DNA of 64,000 bases from Copromyces sp. CBS 386.78 (lineage: Eukaryota > Ascomycota > Sordariomycetes > Sordariales > Sordariaceae): the NCBI GenBank assembly GCA_030685235.1, contig MU839169.1, positions 121,440-185,439 of the forward strand. The letters are read 5' to 3'. The notes beneath the pieces were generated by a model that was not told where the DNA came from, made no database searches, and saw nothing but the letters and a program-made list of their open reading frames with translations. Below, one piece after another: positions 33,502 through 47,430 of the stretch. Position 1 is the stretch's first letter; each line of letters begins with the position of its first letter. Both the position numbers and the translations under genes were made by a program.

Positions 33502-35985
33502 ATCTACTAAATCCAATTATATTACTTCCTCTACTTCTTTTAATCGTACTACTTACTCTACTTCTACTTTATATACTACCAGTTCTACTACTGGGTAGTC
33601 TTCTACAAAATCTACTACGGGATCTACCGCGCCCTCTACCGGGGGCTAGAACGCCGTTATCGAAATTAAAATTATTATTTAGGATATTACTAGGACTATA
33701 ATCGATTATATATAGAGGAGGACAACTCGTACTGTGATAAATGTCAAAACCCACTGTAGAGAAAATCTTCAACATTTAAGAAAAGGAAGTTCCCTAAGGG
33801 GTAATGTAGTGAAAATAGTATGTACGAGACCGACATATTTTACTCTATTTTCTGAGCCTCCTACACCCCTCACAAATACCCGGACTATCATAAAAATATT
33901 AAAAGTTCCAATTTTTCCCTTAAAATACCTCCAAAAGAGTGTTTCTCAGGCTTGTAGGCTTTATACTAGGCTGAAGCGTATAAGGTGAGTATTAAAAAAT
34001 CAGCCAAATTCTAGCTTTATAATAGTATTAAGAAGGGCTCCTAAAGCTATTTAGCACCTAATTTATCTTATATTTGCCTTTTTTCGTTACAGTGGGTTTT
34101 GACATTTATCACAGTACGAGTTGTTGTGCTCTATATATATATAGTTAAAAACTAGGGGGCTCTATTAACGCCCGTATTCGTATAGCGGCAATAGTTATCC
34201 GGGAACTAACTGCTAATTCTATCGTTTAATAATATTAAGGGCTTAATAATAATATATTTAATTGGTTTTAAAATATAGAGAATCGAATTCGAATATTTCT
34301 TCAAATATTATACCCTAAAAAGTACGTATATAAAAGACAACTATATATAATAGCTTAATTATAAAGTCCTTCTTCAAAATATTATATATAGCCTTATCGA
34401 ATATTTATCCCTATAATCTATATACTATAATAGTATATATAATCGTAAGGTGGAATTATATTGTAATATAATAAATAATACTTCGTTAAAAATTTCGAAT
34501 AAATTAAAAAATAGGGATAACGTATTAATTAACGTCTAAATAATCTTTAAAGTAAGGAAATCCTCAATAATTAGAAAATTATATTAGGATAACAAAAAGG
34601 GGATTATTAACTTCGGGATAAATATTATATCGTCAATTTACATCCTACACAATATTAATAATTATACTAATCGAGCCGTTAACTAAGTTACCTTCAATTT
34701 AGAAATTCTTTATAAGCATAACTTTACTAATAATAACCAAGCTAAACCAATTATATAAATTACTAATATTAATCTATAAAGCCGCTTTTATATTAGGAGG
34801 ATCGTTAGTAGCTAAGATTATAAAGGCTAAACTATTTAATACCTCTAAATAAGTAGAATTATATATATTGACTACAGTATTAATCGGGAAGATTTATAAT
34901 GCTTCGGCAAATTCTAGCTATTTAGGAACTAGTAATACTTATCAATAATAGGGATTAGTACAAAAATATTAAAGAATACTAAGAAAGTTTAAGAATAAGT
35001 AACTTACTTACTTATACTTTATTAATAATAATTCCCAATTAGTAATAGAAGGGGTATTATTTCGTAAACCTTCGAATACATTACGGAATCCAGCCTAATC
35101 ATTACTTTATTAACGGACGATTTATTTAAATTCAATACTCTAATTAAAAGTAAAGTAGCAGGTACGGCTACTACGTTAAATAAAGTCTAATTTCTTAACT
35201 TTACGTTTATACCTTTACTCTTCTATTTCGTTAGGAAGCCTATCCACTTCGTTATCTCTAACTACTTCTAATAGGGTATTAGGATTATTAATAAACTACA
35301 GAAGTTCCTAATAATATAATATTTTTTAACTAATAGGTAGTAGTTAGAAGAAATCTCCAAATAGAAGAATATGAATACTACTAAACATCCTATATTAGTT
35401 TTTAAAAACTTAACGTAAGCGCTTATTAATAAAATATATAATCCTTATACTTAGTATAAACTTTTCGGTAATAATGAAATATTTATACTATCGAAGGTTT
35501 CGTTAAATATTAGATAATTTATTACCGTTAAAATTATTTAAAGTACTAATACTAAAGGGTAACTTAAATAGGGAATAGATAATATAACTGTTAATATTAT
35601 TAGTAGCTACCCTAGTAGGAGTATAATAGACTACGGGCTTAGGTAGGTCTTAAGTTGAAATTATTTTAATAAGTTTATAAGAAACTAATTAAATAAAATT
35701 AAATTTATTAATACTACCTTTACTATTAATTTGAAAAAATAATTACTCTAGCCTCTCATCGTTTAAGATAGCTCGGCAATAGTTAGTAATAAATCAAATA
35801 CTATACATTACTCGTTATTAAAAGTATTATATATACGCTATATAATAGGCTTTAAATTTAGAAGGTTGAAAGTATTCTTTCATAACTTCTAATAATCCCT
35901 AGTTAGGGTAAAGAATTCCTAGTACTAAGTAATATAATTTTAATACTCATTATAATCGATATTAATAGGGCGATATTCTAAAGCT
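33502..35985 (+). other. RIP-degraded coding-like block, unrecognised, interrupted by MITE O
   Basis: 33540-33660 reads Ser/Thr-rich text (STKSTTGSTAPSTGG) in one frame. 34300-35900 reads long stretches with scattered TAA/TAG that look like a RIP-mutated large protein, for example a frame with FITVKIIQSTNTKGQLKQG (about 35515-35575) and ATTLNKVQFLNFTFIPLLF (about 35170-35230). I do not see RT, integrase, DDE, tyrosine-recombinase or helicase motifs I can trust. It is the target of LINE K and continues after it at 62580. Confidence 0.35.
33715..34131. mobile_element. hAT-like MITE O (417 bp), 8-bp TSD
   Basis: Bounded by TATATATA at 33707-33714 and 34132-34139. The ends start GAG and match over ~45 bp with 3-4 mismatches near the tips. 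The 29 bp centred on GTGATAAATGTCAAAACCC (33734-33752) are perfectly inverted at the right. Within the repeat, GACAACTCGTACTGTG at +7 aligns with GTCAAAACCCACTGTA at +29 (10 of 16 identical). Not RIP-mutated. An 84-codon ORF inside has no recognisable features. The TATA-rich TSD is low complexity, so the exact edge is less certain than in MITEs 1, L, M and P. Confidence 0.75.
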
Positions 35986-36072
35986 AAGCTAATATTATTA
36001 TTTTATCAAAACGACGCCGAAACCGGAAACGCCGATTTCTGGTCAGGAAGTGCTCTAAAACGAAAACCGACA

Positions 36073-36363
36073 ATGGCAATCGATTTAGGAGGGTTATTTA
36101 CCCCCTTCGCAATATCCTACGACGATTATAGCGATAGTGTTAAACCGTCGTTGCCGATAATAATTAACGGAAGTATGAGTAAGTTCGAAAATAGCGTTTA
36201 TAACCCCCTCGGAAGTATTTTAGGATGTAACGACCCCGACGCCGTACTTACTATAAAATTTTTAGAGGAAACGGAGGAAGACGATAAAATTATAAAGAAA
36301 TTTATCGCTATAGCGAATAAAACTACGGACTACGCCGTTATAACGACCGACGATTATCGCTAG
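36073..36363 (+). pseudogene. LINE ORF1 N-terminus, 96-aa open stretch (copy K)
   Basis: ATG at 36073 starts MAIDLGGLFTPFAISYDDYS and the frame stays open to a TAG at 36361. The equivalent J sequence (36502-36795) continues as QVRKF-like codons, so TAG is a RIP-mutated Gln codon and ORF1 goes on. The acidic segment EETEEDDKIIKKF lies near residue 70. It starts ~65 bp after the LINE 5' end, and no better upstream start is seen. It encodes the N-terminus of the Gag-like ORF1 protein. Confidence 0.6.
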
Positions 36364-36435
36364 GTTCGAAAATTCCTTTTCGAATTCGTAAAATTTTTTA
36401 TGAAGAAAAGTAGGTTTATAATACTTAAAGTAGAT

Positions 36436-39400
36436 TAAAAAAACGACGCCGAAACCGGAAACGCCGATTTCTGGTTAGGAAGTGCTCTAAAACGAAAACC
36501 GATAACGGTAATCGACTTAGGAGGGTTATTTACCCCCTTTGCGATATTTTGCGACGACCGTAGCGATAGCGTTGAACCATCGCTACTAATAATAATTAAT
36601 AAAGGTACGAGTAGGCTCGAAAATAATATCTACAATCCCTTCGGAAGTATTTCAAAATATAATAATCCCGGCGCCGTATTTGCTATAAAGACTTCGGAAA
36701 AGACGGAGGAAGATAATAAAATTATAAAGAAATTTATTGCTATAGCGAATAAAACTACGGACTATACTGCTATATCGACCGACGATTGTTATTAAGTTTA
36801 AAAATTCCTTTTCGAATTCGCGAAAATTTCTACGAAGAAAAGTAGGTCCAAAATACCTAAAGTAAATAAAGCCGCCAAAGCCTAATTTATTACTAAAAAG
36901 GATATCGACGATTTAAAGAAATTTATTTCGAAGGAAATAAAGAAAGACGCCTAAGAAGCGCCGAAGAAATAGATTAATATTATCCGGAAATCGCCGGATA
37001 AAGTTAACGCTACCTTCTATTACCCACCTACTATTATTACCAAAAAATTTATCCCCTCCAACTACGAACGCTAATTTACTATTAAAGGGGCTTAAATTAC
37101 CGCCGAATTTACTATATATTTAAATAATAATATAAAGTAAACCGTCGAAGGCGCCTTAAAAGAAAGCCTATATAAAATAATTTACGTAGCTATTAAAATA
37201 GTAACGAACGGAAATTACGTAATTATCTTCAACGAATTAATTAAGGACTAATATTAGAAATATTAAATTTAAATTAAGATAATTTTTAGAAAAGAGGCTA
37301 TTATATCCTTAAGTACTATAATTATTTTAATTAAGGGAGTCCCGTAAGCTAGCATCGATATAAAATAACCCGAATTAATTATACAAAAAATAAAGGCGAA
37401 GAATAAAGAAGTAGAAATTATTCGGGCTAAACTTTAGAAAAAACGTAAAGGAAAGGAGAGAAGAATACTCCTAATAGAAATTACAATTGCGAAGGCTACA
37501 ATTTTCCTCTAAAAGAACTTTTTCTTCTAGGACGGTAGTATATACGTATACGAACCGTTCTAAATTATAGCTTTTACTTAATAATATTTTAAATATTAGT
37601 ATTACGGATATATAGCGAAATTCTATCGCTAAGAAGACGTTTATAATTATTATAGTAAAATTAAATATAAAGGGCTATATATAGGAAAAGAGAACTACCC
37701 TTCGAATAAAAATAATTCTTTAATTTTTTATAAACTATATAAAAAGTTAAAGTATTTCGCCTTTAATGAAAAGATATACCCATTCGTAAGAGTAGCCTAT
37801 ACAAAGGTATTTATCAATTACGCTAAAAAGCCTCGTAATTTTACTATTTATAAAGGATTAACTAAATTAGTATTAAAATTAATAATAAAGTTAGAAGAGG
37901 ATATTATAATTTCCAACGCCCCCCCTAATTCCTATTTAATTACGATTTTAAAGAGATTATTTATAGAAAGAGGAAAAAGAAGCCGCCTTAAGAAGATTAG
38001 AAATAACTTTCGGCCGAAATTTATAAATATAAATTTAATAAATATTTATACCCGCTTCTAAAATATAAGCGACTGTACTTATATTAATTCTATTACTATT
38101 ATACTTTCGGCCGCTATTATTACTTCTAAAGAAACGATACCCCTTTAATTTACTATTAAATTAGAAGGAAACTTCTTATAAAGTAATTAATAATTTAATT
38201 AAAAATATTCTATTAAAATATAAGGAAATTATACGAGAGAAGGAAAATACTATTCGAATAAGAAGAAACCTATAATATTGTAGCAATCTAAAAGTTGGGT
38301 AAGAATTTAAATAAGGATATTTACCGGCCGAAGGGTAGTAAATATTATAATATTAATTATTTAGAGAAGGGTAGAATAGTAATTTACGTAAATAAAAAAT
38401 AGAATTTAAAGGATTTAAACTTCCGGGTTAAAAAGGATTAGGCCGTAGCGATATTAAAGAATTTATAAGAATTAATAACCGTCTATTCTATTTATTCCCC
38501 TATTTTCCTCTAAAGTACGTTAGAATATTAATAAAGGTTTCCCCTCTTCGAACTTTTCGAAGAAAGATTTCTAGCCGGCTAATATATAGTTATAAAAGAC
38601 TATAACCTTTATTACCCTAATTAAAATTTAAAAAATAAAATTGACCCGGGTGTTGTAAAATTATTTACGTAGGTACAACGATAAAAATTTAGCCTCGTTA
38701 CCCCCTACGGAGAATTAACGAAGTTCGGAACTATAATTAGAAAAGAGAAAGATAGAATAATTAATTATATATAAGTTTTATAAAATATTAAAGCCGAATA
38801 CTAGGGAGTATAGCGGTATAGGTAAACGGGTTTAGACTATTACCCTTAAAAAATCTAAATTTAAATAAGAAAAAGAAATAAAAAAATAAAAATAGAGGAA
38901 AAATTTAGTTAAAATTTAATAAACGTAGAAAAAGTATAGGAAGTAGCAAAAAAAAGAATATCGATCCTAAAGGGGATTAAAATAGTAAAAGAATTCGAAT
39001 TAGGATTTAATAAATTCGACGGCGAATTTATTAATATTATAGAGGAATTTATTTTATACCGAAAGAAAAATCGGAAAAAATAAACGGACTAATAGAATTT
39101 AAAATATAAAACGGTAATGAAGGAGGTATAATGGAAATAATAGGCTTAATTTAGGAATTAGACGCCTTTAAATTAGAAAAATTTATAAAAACGGTAATAA
39201 AAAAAAAGAAATTTATTATAAAAATTCAAAGAGCGAAGTAGTACGATTATATTATAAATACATTAAAAGACCCGAGTAAACTTTAGCTATTAGAGAAGTA
39301 GGCTAGGATATAAAATTATTATTTAATAGATCCGCCAAAATTACCACCCTTTAAATAAAACGAGCGGGCGAATAAAGTCGAAGACTATAATAGTAAGGCA

Positions 39401-42400
39401 AATATTTTTACCGACTGTTTCTTCTTGAAAATTGAAATCCCGACGGACTATTTATTAAATTAGATTTAATTATTAAATAACAATACCTTAATATTTATTA
39501 ATAACTTAATTACCGAAGAAGATATTTAAGAAGTCCTTTTAAAGATAGCGCTTAATAAAGTACTGGGTATCGATTGATTTTTAAATGAATTTCTAAAAAT
39601 ATATAAAGAACTATTTAAATAAACGATAATAACTTTTACTATAGCGAACCTCTAGTTTAAAGATTTCCCCTAACAATTTAAAAATGCGAAAATAATTATT
39701 TTTAAAAAATTTAAAAAAAACGTTGAATAATAAAAATTAACCGGGGTATAGTAGCCTATATCGCTTTTAAATAATATTAAAAAAATCTTCGAAGCCTTTG
39801 TAATTAAAAAATTAATATAGGTAATGGAAAAGTACAATTTCTTCCTAGAAGGTTAAATAGGTAACCGGGCAAACCGTTTAACCGAATTTATTATCCGAAT
39901 AATTACTAATGTAATTTATATAATATAAAAATTCAAAATTATAATGTCTTTTATATTTTTTAATTTAAAGGGCGTATTTAATAGAAATAATTATAAGTAA
40001 TTCTTATATACGCTATAAGAAATATAATTCCCGAAATAAATCCTCTAATAAATTAATAATTTTATTACCGGAAGAAAAAATTCTCTTTTCTTCAATAACG
40101 AAACTTCTTAACCTTATAATATTATAATAAGTATACTATAAGGCTCCCCCCTTTTACTAATCCTTTTTATTCTCTTTATTATTTTATTATACTATAAATT
40201 AACTACTATCTAAAATGTAATTATTGTCGGCTTCGCCGACAATATTAATATTATTATAATAATTAAAATTACCGAAGAAAATTATTAGACGTTCTAAATA
40301 ATATAAAATATCTATTTAAATTAAGTAATTAATAGAAGGATAAAATTCGAAGTAAATAAAATAGAACTTATATATTTTACGTAGATAAAGGAATTAAAAA
40401 CGGAAACTCTTTAAATTAAAGGAATCGTATTTAAACTAATAGAATCGATTAAATTCTTTAGGGTTTAGCTAAATCGGAAATTTAACTACTAAATATACGT
40501 AAAAGTAGTAAAAAAAATATTAGCTATACAAACGAATATACTAATATAATTAGTAGCGAAAACTTAGGGTTACTCTTTTATACGAACGAAGGAGATTTAT
40601 ACTAAATATATTTAGAGCGCAATTATATATAGAATATTAATTTTCTATTAGCCGACTAAAATTTATAGTAAATTATAAAGGATAGTAATTAAATTAGCCA
40701 AATACTAAACCAAATATTTAAAAATTATTACCGGGGCGTATAAAGTTACGCTAATAAAGAATTTAAAAATAGAAACCTTTTATTTATTATTAGATTTCTA
40801 TTTTAATAAATAGATTAAAGCCTTCGAAAAAAGGCTCGCCTATATAAATTAAATAAGGTTTATCCGAAGGACTATAATTTAAATAGCTAGTTATATTTAA
40901 GTAAGGAAGGTAAAAAGTCGGCTACCAGCCGATAAATTAGAAAGTAATACCGTTAAAATTAAATAAATTAAAGAATAAGTACCGATAGAAAAACTTCTAA
41001 CGATCGTAGTAAATTTACCCTTAATAACGGGGGTACCGCCGCCCCTATTATAAATACTAAAACCAACTACTATAGACTATAAAAAGTAATTAAAAGAAGT
41101 AATAATAAAAGAATAAATATTGTACTATAACTACTAATTAATAATGGCAATAACCAAATTAGGCCGACAGTACGAATTTACTATTACTAACCTTAACCCG
41201 AAGTTTAATAGTAATATTATAAAATAATATATAATTAATATAAAATGAAAAAAGAAGAAAACCTAATAACCGGAAGACGATAATAAATAATACTTATTAT
41301 TTAAAATAAAAAATTCCCTTTTTACCTAAATAAGGACAAAAATTATAAACTTCTAATCCTTCCTCTTCCGGAAGAAAATTCCGGATATTATAACGCTAAT
41401 CTATTCTTATAATATAAATAAAGAAATTTTGGCGTATATCGTTCTAAATTATTTATAAATAACTAACTACTAAATAACGGTAACCGACTAGCTATAAATA
41501 AAAGAAGAATTCTAAATTTATTTAAATAACGGAACCCGAACTAAAAGAATCCTTTTGTAAGTATTATAATTTAATAAATTAAATAAATACCATTTAATAA
41601 TTAAATTAAAAGGAGAACAATATAATAAATTCGCATAATATTTGTAAATATATTTAATTATAATACTAGAATAAGAAAGTATAGGAAAAACGGAAGGAAG
41701 AAGAATTAAATTGTACTAATTATAATAATTTACCTAACCACGAAGGCAGTACCGAAGTAATTAATTAATATTCTTCGCGGGCAAAAAATTCGTAAAATAT
41801 ATTAAATATTAATTCCTAATTCCCAATAACCTTACAATACTACTAAACCTAATTTTTATTAACCGGAAGGGGACTAGTAAGATTATTAACTATTATTAGG
41901 GAATTAATATTAATACTTCTTCTACTAAAATTAAAAATAGGAACGGTAGGACAATTAGCCAAAAATATTTTATAATATCCCTTACATTAATAATTTTCGA
42001 CCTTTATATTCTAATAGCGAAAAAGGATATTAAAGTTGTATAAGAGACCGTCTATAGTTAAGCGCTTATATATATTAAAAAAGTTAATATAAATATTATA
42101 GAAATAACGAACTAAAGGACTAATATTATTCTAAAAATAGGATAAAGTAATAACCGCAATTTAAACGGCATTATATTTATTATAATAACCCAACGGAATA
42201 TTTAATATATATTTTATATTAGTAATAGGATAAATAGCGTTCTATTTACCGATATTTCGAAAAAGGTTAAAGAAAAAAACGAAAAGAAAACCGCAGGAGG
42301 AAATTTACTCTTAATATTAATATAATAAATATATTTTATAAAGAATATACGGAATATAATTATATTAAAGGACGGAATATTATAAATATAATTAGCAAAC

Positions 42401-43210
42401 TTCAAATTATAATAAAAGTAAAGAATATAGCGGATAATACTAATTAACGTAATTAATAAGGAAAAGGGGAAGTAAATATAAGGATAAAAAGGATTTACTA
42501 GCCGGAAAGAAAGTTAAAAGCGGAATTAGAAATTAATACCCGGACAAAGACTTAAAATTCGGGCGCCGGAGAGGAAAGGGGTATAAGGGAATAAGCGAAT
42601 TCAAAGGATAAAGAATTTATTATACAAATAAAATTAATACTATACTTAGTAGTACCGTAATTAATACGAATCGCAAAGCCTAAGAAATTAAATATTTAGC
42701 CGGGAGGACGGTTAGAAGTACAGCCAATAAAAGAGGACGCTATTTTAAGAGCTAATTAAATAAAGAAAAAGGGAAAGTTCGAAAAATAACGGCGGGGAAG
42801 AATTCTTATATAGAAAGAAAGGAAAGGCCTTTATATTTATATAAATTTTAATAGAATTATAAGAGTTTAGAAGATAATAATAAAGCGGGAATAAAGGTAA
42901 ACGATAAAGAAGGGACAATTGCTATAAGCGGTTTAAGAGGAAGGAGCGGCGTACGAGAACGGTATTTCAATTATTCTAATATTAGATCGAAGGTAATAGA
43001 AAGGAAGTAATTTATTTACTAAAATAATAAGTGAATACCGTTACAAATAGAATCGAAATAGAGTAGGCGCAATTTATTCGCGACCGAAAGGAGCTGGCGG
43101 TTTTTATCCGACGGCGCTTATCGCCGTACAGTTTCCTCTAAAGAACTAGGAGAAGTACCCCATGCCAATAAGGCGCTATAGATAAGTAGCATAGGGAATA
43201 AGACTATTAT
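36436..43210 (+). mobile_element. Full-length LINE J inserted in ORF1 of K (6.78 kb)
   Basis: It starts AAACGACGCCGAAACCGG about 36438 and ends with the 3' hairpin (43112-43126) and tail. The 19-bp TSD TATAATACTTAAAGTAGAT lies at 36417-36435 and 43211-43229. ORF1 runs about 36502-38060 with degraded zinc knuckles at about 37590-37700. ORF2 has an endonuclease-like D-Y-N motif at about 38608-38640, RT from about 39340, and catalytic box F-A-D-N at 40232-40243. The apparent 430-bp tandem duplication at 36.0-36.9 kb is the junction of two nested copies. Confidence 0.9.
39340..40800 (+). pseudogene. LINE reverse transcriptase remnant (copy J)
   Basis: In order: a fingers-like region (near 39520 the text corresponds to A-P-N-K-V-P-G-I-D in less mutated copy N), FNLKGVFN (about 39955-39985, the F-D-V-K-G-A-F-D motif with both Asp>Asn), FPKWI-like text, G-S-P-L-L-L-I-L-F (about 40140-40180), and catalytic G-F-A-D-N (Asp2>Asn). 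Stops replace Trp and Gln codons. Membership in the Tad1-like LINE clade is inferred from these motifs. Confidence 0.7.
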
Positions 43211-44515
43211 TATAATACTTAAAGTAGATAAAATTAGCGAAGTTTAATTTATTATTAGGAAGGATTTTAATAATTTGAAGAAGTATATTTCGAAGGAATT
43301 AAAAAAGGACGCTTAAAACGCGCCGAAGAGATAGGTTAATATTGTCCGGAAATTATTAAAAATAGTTAATATTACTTTCTACTATTTATTTATTATTATT
43401 ATTAAAAGGTTTATCCCTTCTAATTGTAAACGCTAATTTATTATTAAGGGGGCCTAAATCGCCGCCGAATTTACTATACGTTCGAACGATAATATAAAGT
43501 AAATTATCGAAACCGCTTTAAAGGAGAGCCTATATAAAGTAGTTTGTATGGTTATTAAAATAATAATAAATGGAGATTACGTAATTCTTTTTAATGAATT
43601 AATTAGGGATTAATATTAAAAGTATTAAATTTAAATTAAAAAAGTCTTTAAAAAAGAAGCTATTGTATTTTTAAATATTATAGCCGTTTTAATTAAAGGA
43701 GTCCCGTAGGTTAGTATCGACGTAAAATAATTTAAGTCAATTATATAAGAAATAAAGGAGAGGAATAAGGAGGTAAAGATTATTAAGGTTAAACCTTAGA
43801 AGAAATGCGAAGGGGAAGAAAGAAGAATATTTTTAGTAGAAGTTGCGATTGCGAAGGCTATAATTTTCCTCTAAGAGAATTTTTTCCTCTAAAACGGTAG
43901 TATATATATATATATTTTATTTTAAATTATAGCTTCCGCTTAATAATATTTTAAATATTAGTATTTTGGATATACGGCGAAATTTTATTATTAAAAAGAT
44001 ATTTATAACCGTTATAATAAAATTAATTATAATAGGCCGCGTATAGGAGAAGAGAATTGCCTTTCGAATAAAGATAGATCCTTAATCTTTTATAAATTAT
44101 ATAGGAAATTAGGGTATTTCGCCTTCGATAAGAAATAATATCCATTTATAAAAACGGCCTATATAAAAGTATTAATCGATTATATTGAGAGGCTTTGCGG
44201 TTTTACTATTTATAAAGGATTAGTTAAACCAGTATTAAAATCGACGATAGAAATAAAAGAAAATATTATAATTTCTAATACCCTTTTTAATTCTTATTTA
44301 ATTGCGACCTTAGAGAAATTATTTGTAAGAAGAAGAAAAAGAGGCCGCCCTAAAAAGATTAAAAACGGTTTTCGGCTAAAACTTATAGGTATAAGCCCGA
44401 TAAACGTTTATACCCGCTCTTAGAACGTAAATAATTATATTTATACTAGCTTTATCGCTATTACGCCTATAATTATTATTATTATTTTTAAAGAAATAAT
44501 ACCCCCTTAACCCGT
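43211..44515 (+). pseudogene. LINE ORF1 remainder with Tyr-converted zinc knuckle (copy K)
   Basis: This continues ORF1 after J. At 43947-43988 the codons give Y-F-K-Y-stop-Y-F-G-Y-T-A-K-F-Y, the exact spacing of C-x2-C-x4-H-x4-C with all three Cys and the His turned to Tyr. A second knuckle-like DIYNRYNKINYN (about 43995-44030) and ENCLSNKDRSLIFYKLY follow. The C-terminal basic motif is RRRKRGRPKKIKNGFRPK (about 44325-44390). RNA-binding Gag-like ORF1 proteins of LINEs carry such knuckles. Confidence 0.65.
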
Positions 44516-44519
44516 TATT

Positions 44520-45608
44520 AGATTAAAAGGAAGCTTCTTATAGGGTAATTAATAATTTAATTAAAAATATTCTATTAGAATATAGGAAAATTGGACGAGA
44601 GAGGGAAAATACTATTTGAATAGGAGGAGACTTATAACGTTATAGCGATCTAAGAGCCGGGTAGGAATTTAAATAAGGATATTTATTGGGCGAAGGGCGG
44701 TAAATATTATAGTATTAATTATTTAGAGAAAGGTAGAGCAATAATTTATATAAATAAAAAGTAGAATTTAAAAGATTTAGACTTTTAAGTTAAAAAAAAT
44801 TAAATTGTAGTAATATTAAAGAATTTACGAAAATAAATAATTATTTATTCTATTTACTCCCTTATTTTCTTTTAAAGTACGCCGGAATATTAATAAAAGT
44901 TTCCCCTCTTTGAATTCTTCGAGGAAAAACCTTCAGCCGGTTAATATATAATTATAGGGGATTATAACGTCTATTATTTAAATTAGAATTTAAAGAATAA
45001 GATTAATTTGAATATTATAAGGTTATTTATATAGGTATAGCGTTAGAAATTTAATTTCGGTACCCCCTATAAGGAATTAATAAAGTTCGGAAATACGATT
45101 AGAAGAAAAAAAAATAGGATAATTAATTATATATAGGTTTTATAAAATATTAAGGCCGAATATTGGGGAATATAACGGTACGGGTAAACGGGTTCGGATT
45201 ATTGTTTTTAAGAAATCTAAATCTAAATAAGAAAGAGAAATAGGAAAACGGAAGTAAAAGAAGGGTTTAATTGGAATTTAATAAATATGGAAAAGGTGCG
45301 GGAAGTAGTAGAAAAATAGATATTAATCTTAAAGGGGATTAAAACGGTAGAAGAGTTCGAATTAGGATTTAATAAATTCGACGGCGAATTTATTAATATT
45401 ACGGAAGAATTCGTCCTATATTAAAAGAAAGGTCGGAGAAGATAGGCGGATTAGTAGAATTTAGAATATAAGACGGTAATAAAGGAAGTACGGCGGAAAT
45501 AGTAAATATAGTTTAGGAATTAGATACCTTTAAATTAGAGAGAATTTATAGAAGTAGCGATAAAAAAGAAAAAATTTATTACGAAGATTTGGAGAGTAAG
45601 GTAGTGCA
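44520..45608 (+). pseudogene. LINE ORF2 endonuclease remnant (copy K)
   Basis: Apurinic-endonuclease-like domain. The words VYSIYSPI (about 44850) and IIIGDYNVYYLN (44948-44983) fit the G-D-F-N-x-H-H-P-x-W motif with His>Tyr and Pro>Leu changes. GTPYKELIKFGNTI-like text lies at about 45060-45100. The domain ends where Gypsy H inserts (TSD GTGCA) and resumes at 52776. In the intact element it would nick the target DNA. Confidence 0.6.
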
Positions 45609-45841
45609 TATCACGGGTAGAGGGCGAGAAGTTGGGTATAGATGTAAGATATGCGTAATTGCACGAGGAGAGGAAAGGAAGAGAAGTGTAGAGGTGCGCT
45701 CGGGAGATGGGCTTTTATAGGACTCGAGCCATGAACCAGTGGGTCCATAGCGGGAGGCCGCAGCCAATCAACCGAAATAGTAACAATAATTTTAAAGAGC
45801 TATTATTACCAATACATACAATATAAGCTAACCCTATAATA
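45609..45841 (-). repeat. LTR of H (3' LTR in element orientation)
   Basis: 233 bp. It is less RIP-mutated at its left end than the partner LTR and keeps CpA/TpG in the middle. A 62-codon minus ORF here is incidental. Confidence 0.88.
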
Positions 45842-46899
45842 CTACCCCTACTTAAAAGAAACTATATAATTGACTAAAGTTATATAAAATAATAAATAAC
45901 CCTATTAAACGTTTAGTCTAACCGTAAAAAACTTCTATAGCCGCTAGTCGTAACAATTTCCTCCTCCCTTTATACTTCGTTAACGGAGCCTCCGCTTCTA
46001 TAGCCGGCTCCTTTATTTCTTCTAACGTCCTCCTCCTTTACTTCCGCTCCGCTACTAACTAGTCTAAGGGTATTAGAACCTCCAGGTATACTTCGTAAAA
46101 TTGCCGTATTGTATCGGGGGATATAGCTACATTAGTACGCGGCTACTATAAAAACTAATAAAATAGCGTTTAAACGACAAAATATTTCTAATGACCGTTA
46201 ATTACTTTATAATAACTATCAATTTTAATAAAATCCTATTCTATTAAATCTTCTTCGTTATTAATCCTCTTTATATTACGACTTTAATTTATACGAACGT
46301 CCCTTTATACTTCTAACTATCCCGGAATATTTATTTTAACCTACGGTTTAATTTTATTAATATAAAAGGTAGGGCTATATTTTATATTAATTAATAATTT
46401 AAATATAATCCTATAGCTATTTACTTTAACGATTTCGAACGGGCTTTTATAAAGGGGGGTGAGCTTTGCGTGCGGTCGGCCGGTATTGAGGTTTTCTATA
46501 TTGAATAAAATTTTATTTTCCGTTTTATATTTTAGGGTATCCGTCCTTCGAATATTAATATTAGCTTCGTATTATTATTAGGCTTATTTTATTTAATTTG
46601 TAATATATTTTAATATTCTTTTAAAACGATTAACGATTTCGTTAACCTTGAAATACTCCGCTTACTATTAAACTAATAGATTTGGCGGGTATCATTTTAC
46701 TAATTTAACGCCTATACGGGGGTAAAAATTATAATTAATAAAGAAAGGGCATATTCCCGTTATCTTTAAAATTAAATTATTATTAGCGAATTCTACAATT
46801 AATAATTAATCTACTTAATTATTTTATACCTAATTAATATAGAAACGAAAGTATTTCTCTATTTCCGTATTAATATATTCCGTTTAATTATTAATAATT

Positions 46900-47430
46900 A
46901 AATAGAACGCGGAGGAGGGCTTAAAAATTACTTCTAAGTAGGAGGATAGAATTCTCTAGAGTTGCGAAATAAATTAGGAGCCTCGGTCCGATATAATAAA
47001 GTCCGGAAGGCCGTAAATACTATAAATTCTCTTAATAAACCAGTCCGCTAATTCTTCGGCCGTAAAGCCGATAATAAAAATAAAATATTGTATTTTCGTT
47101 AAACAATTAACAACGACGGCCATATATTTAAACTCTTAACCCCAGCGTACGTAGGGAATTAAAGGGGTAATATAATTTATAGAAATATCCTTCTATAGTG
47201 CGAAAAATATTATTAACAACTTTAAAAAACCGTATAGGAAATATCGTAATAATTTAGATTTAATATACGGTAAGCAAACTTTATAATAAACTTTAATAGT
47301 ACTAAATATCCCTAATTAGAAGAAAGACTAAGAGAGTAACGAATAAGTCTTTTTATAATTTGGGTAGCTAATAGACGGCGAATTATATACGCGGCGGAAG
47401 AATTGGAATTAAATTTCGGTATGTTTAGGG
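46900..47430 (-). pseudogene. Gypsy H integrase remnant
   Basis: Minus-strand words in order: RVYNSPSISYPNYKKTYSLL (zinc-binding region, His>Tyr), a D-x-x-x-D-Y-I core start (about 47190), then PDFIISDRGS followed by stop-FIS (about 47010-46970), matching the D-R-G-S-Q-F-T-S motif of the DDE catalytic core. The second catalytic Asp (complement of 46986-46988) is kept, while nearby Gln is a stop. Downstream text to about 46000 lacks a clear chromodomain. Confidence 0.65.

Noticed and set aside
33734..33988. 84-codon ORF in MITE O as a transposase
   Set aside because: Too short, starts inside the inverted repeat, and has no DDE or BED-type motif.
33502..35985. Tyrosine recombinase (Starship captain/DUF3435-like) relic
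   Set aside because: I looked for conserved R-x-x-R/H-x-x-R and Y motifs and could not place them; calling it would be a guess.
36006..36860. Tandem LINE promoter monomers
   Set aside because: The two ~430-bp units are the 5' ends of nested copies K and J; the 19-bp TSD and resumption of K at 43211 show insertion.
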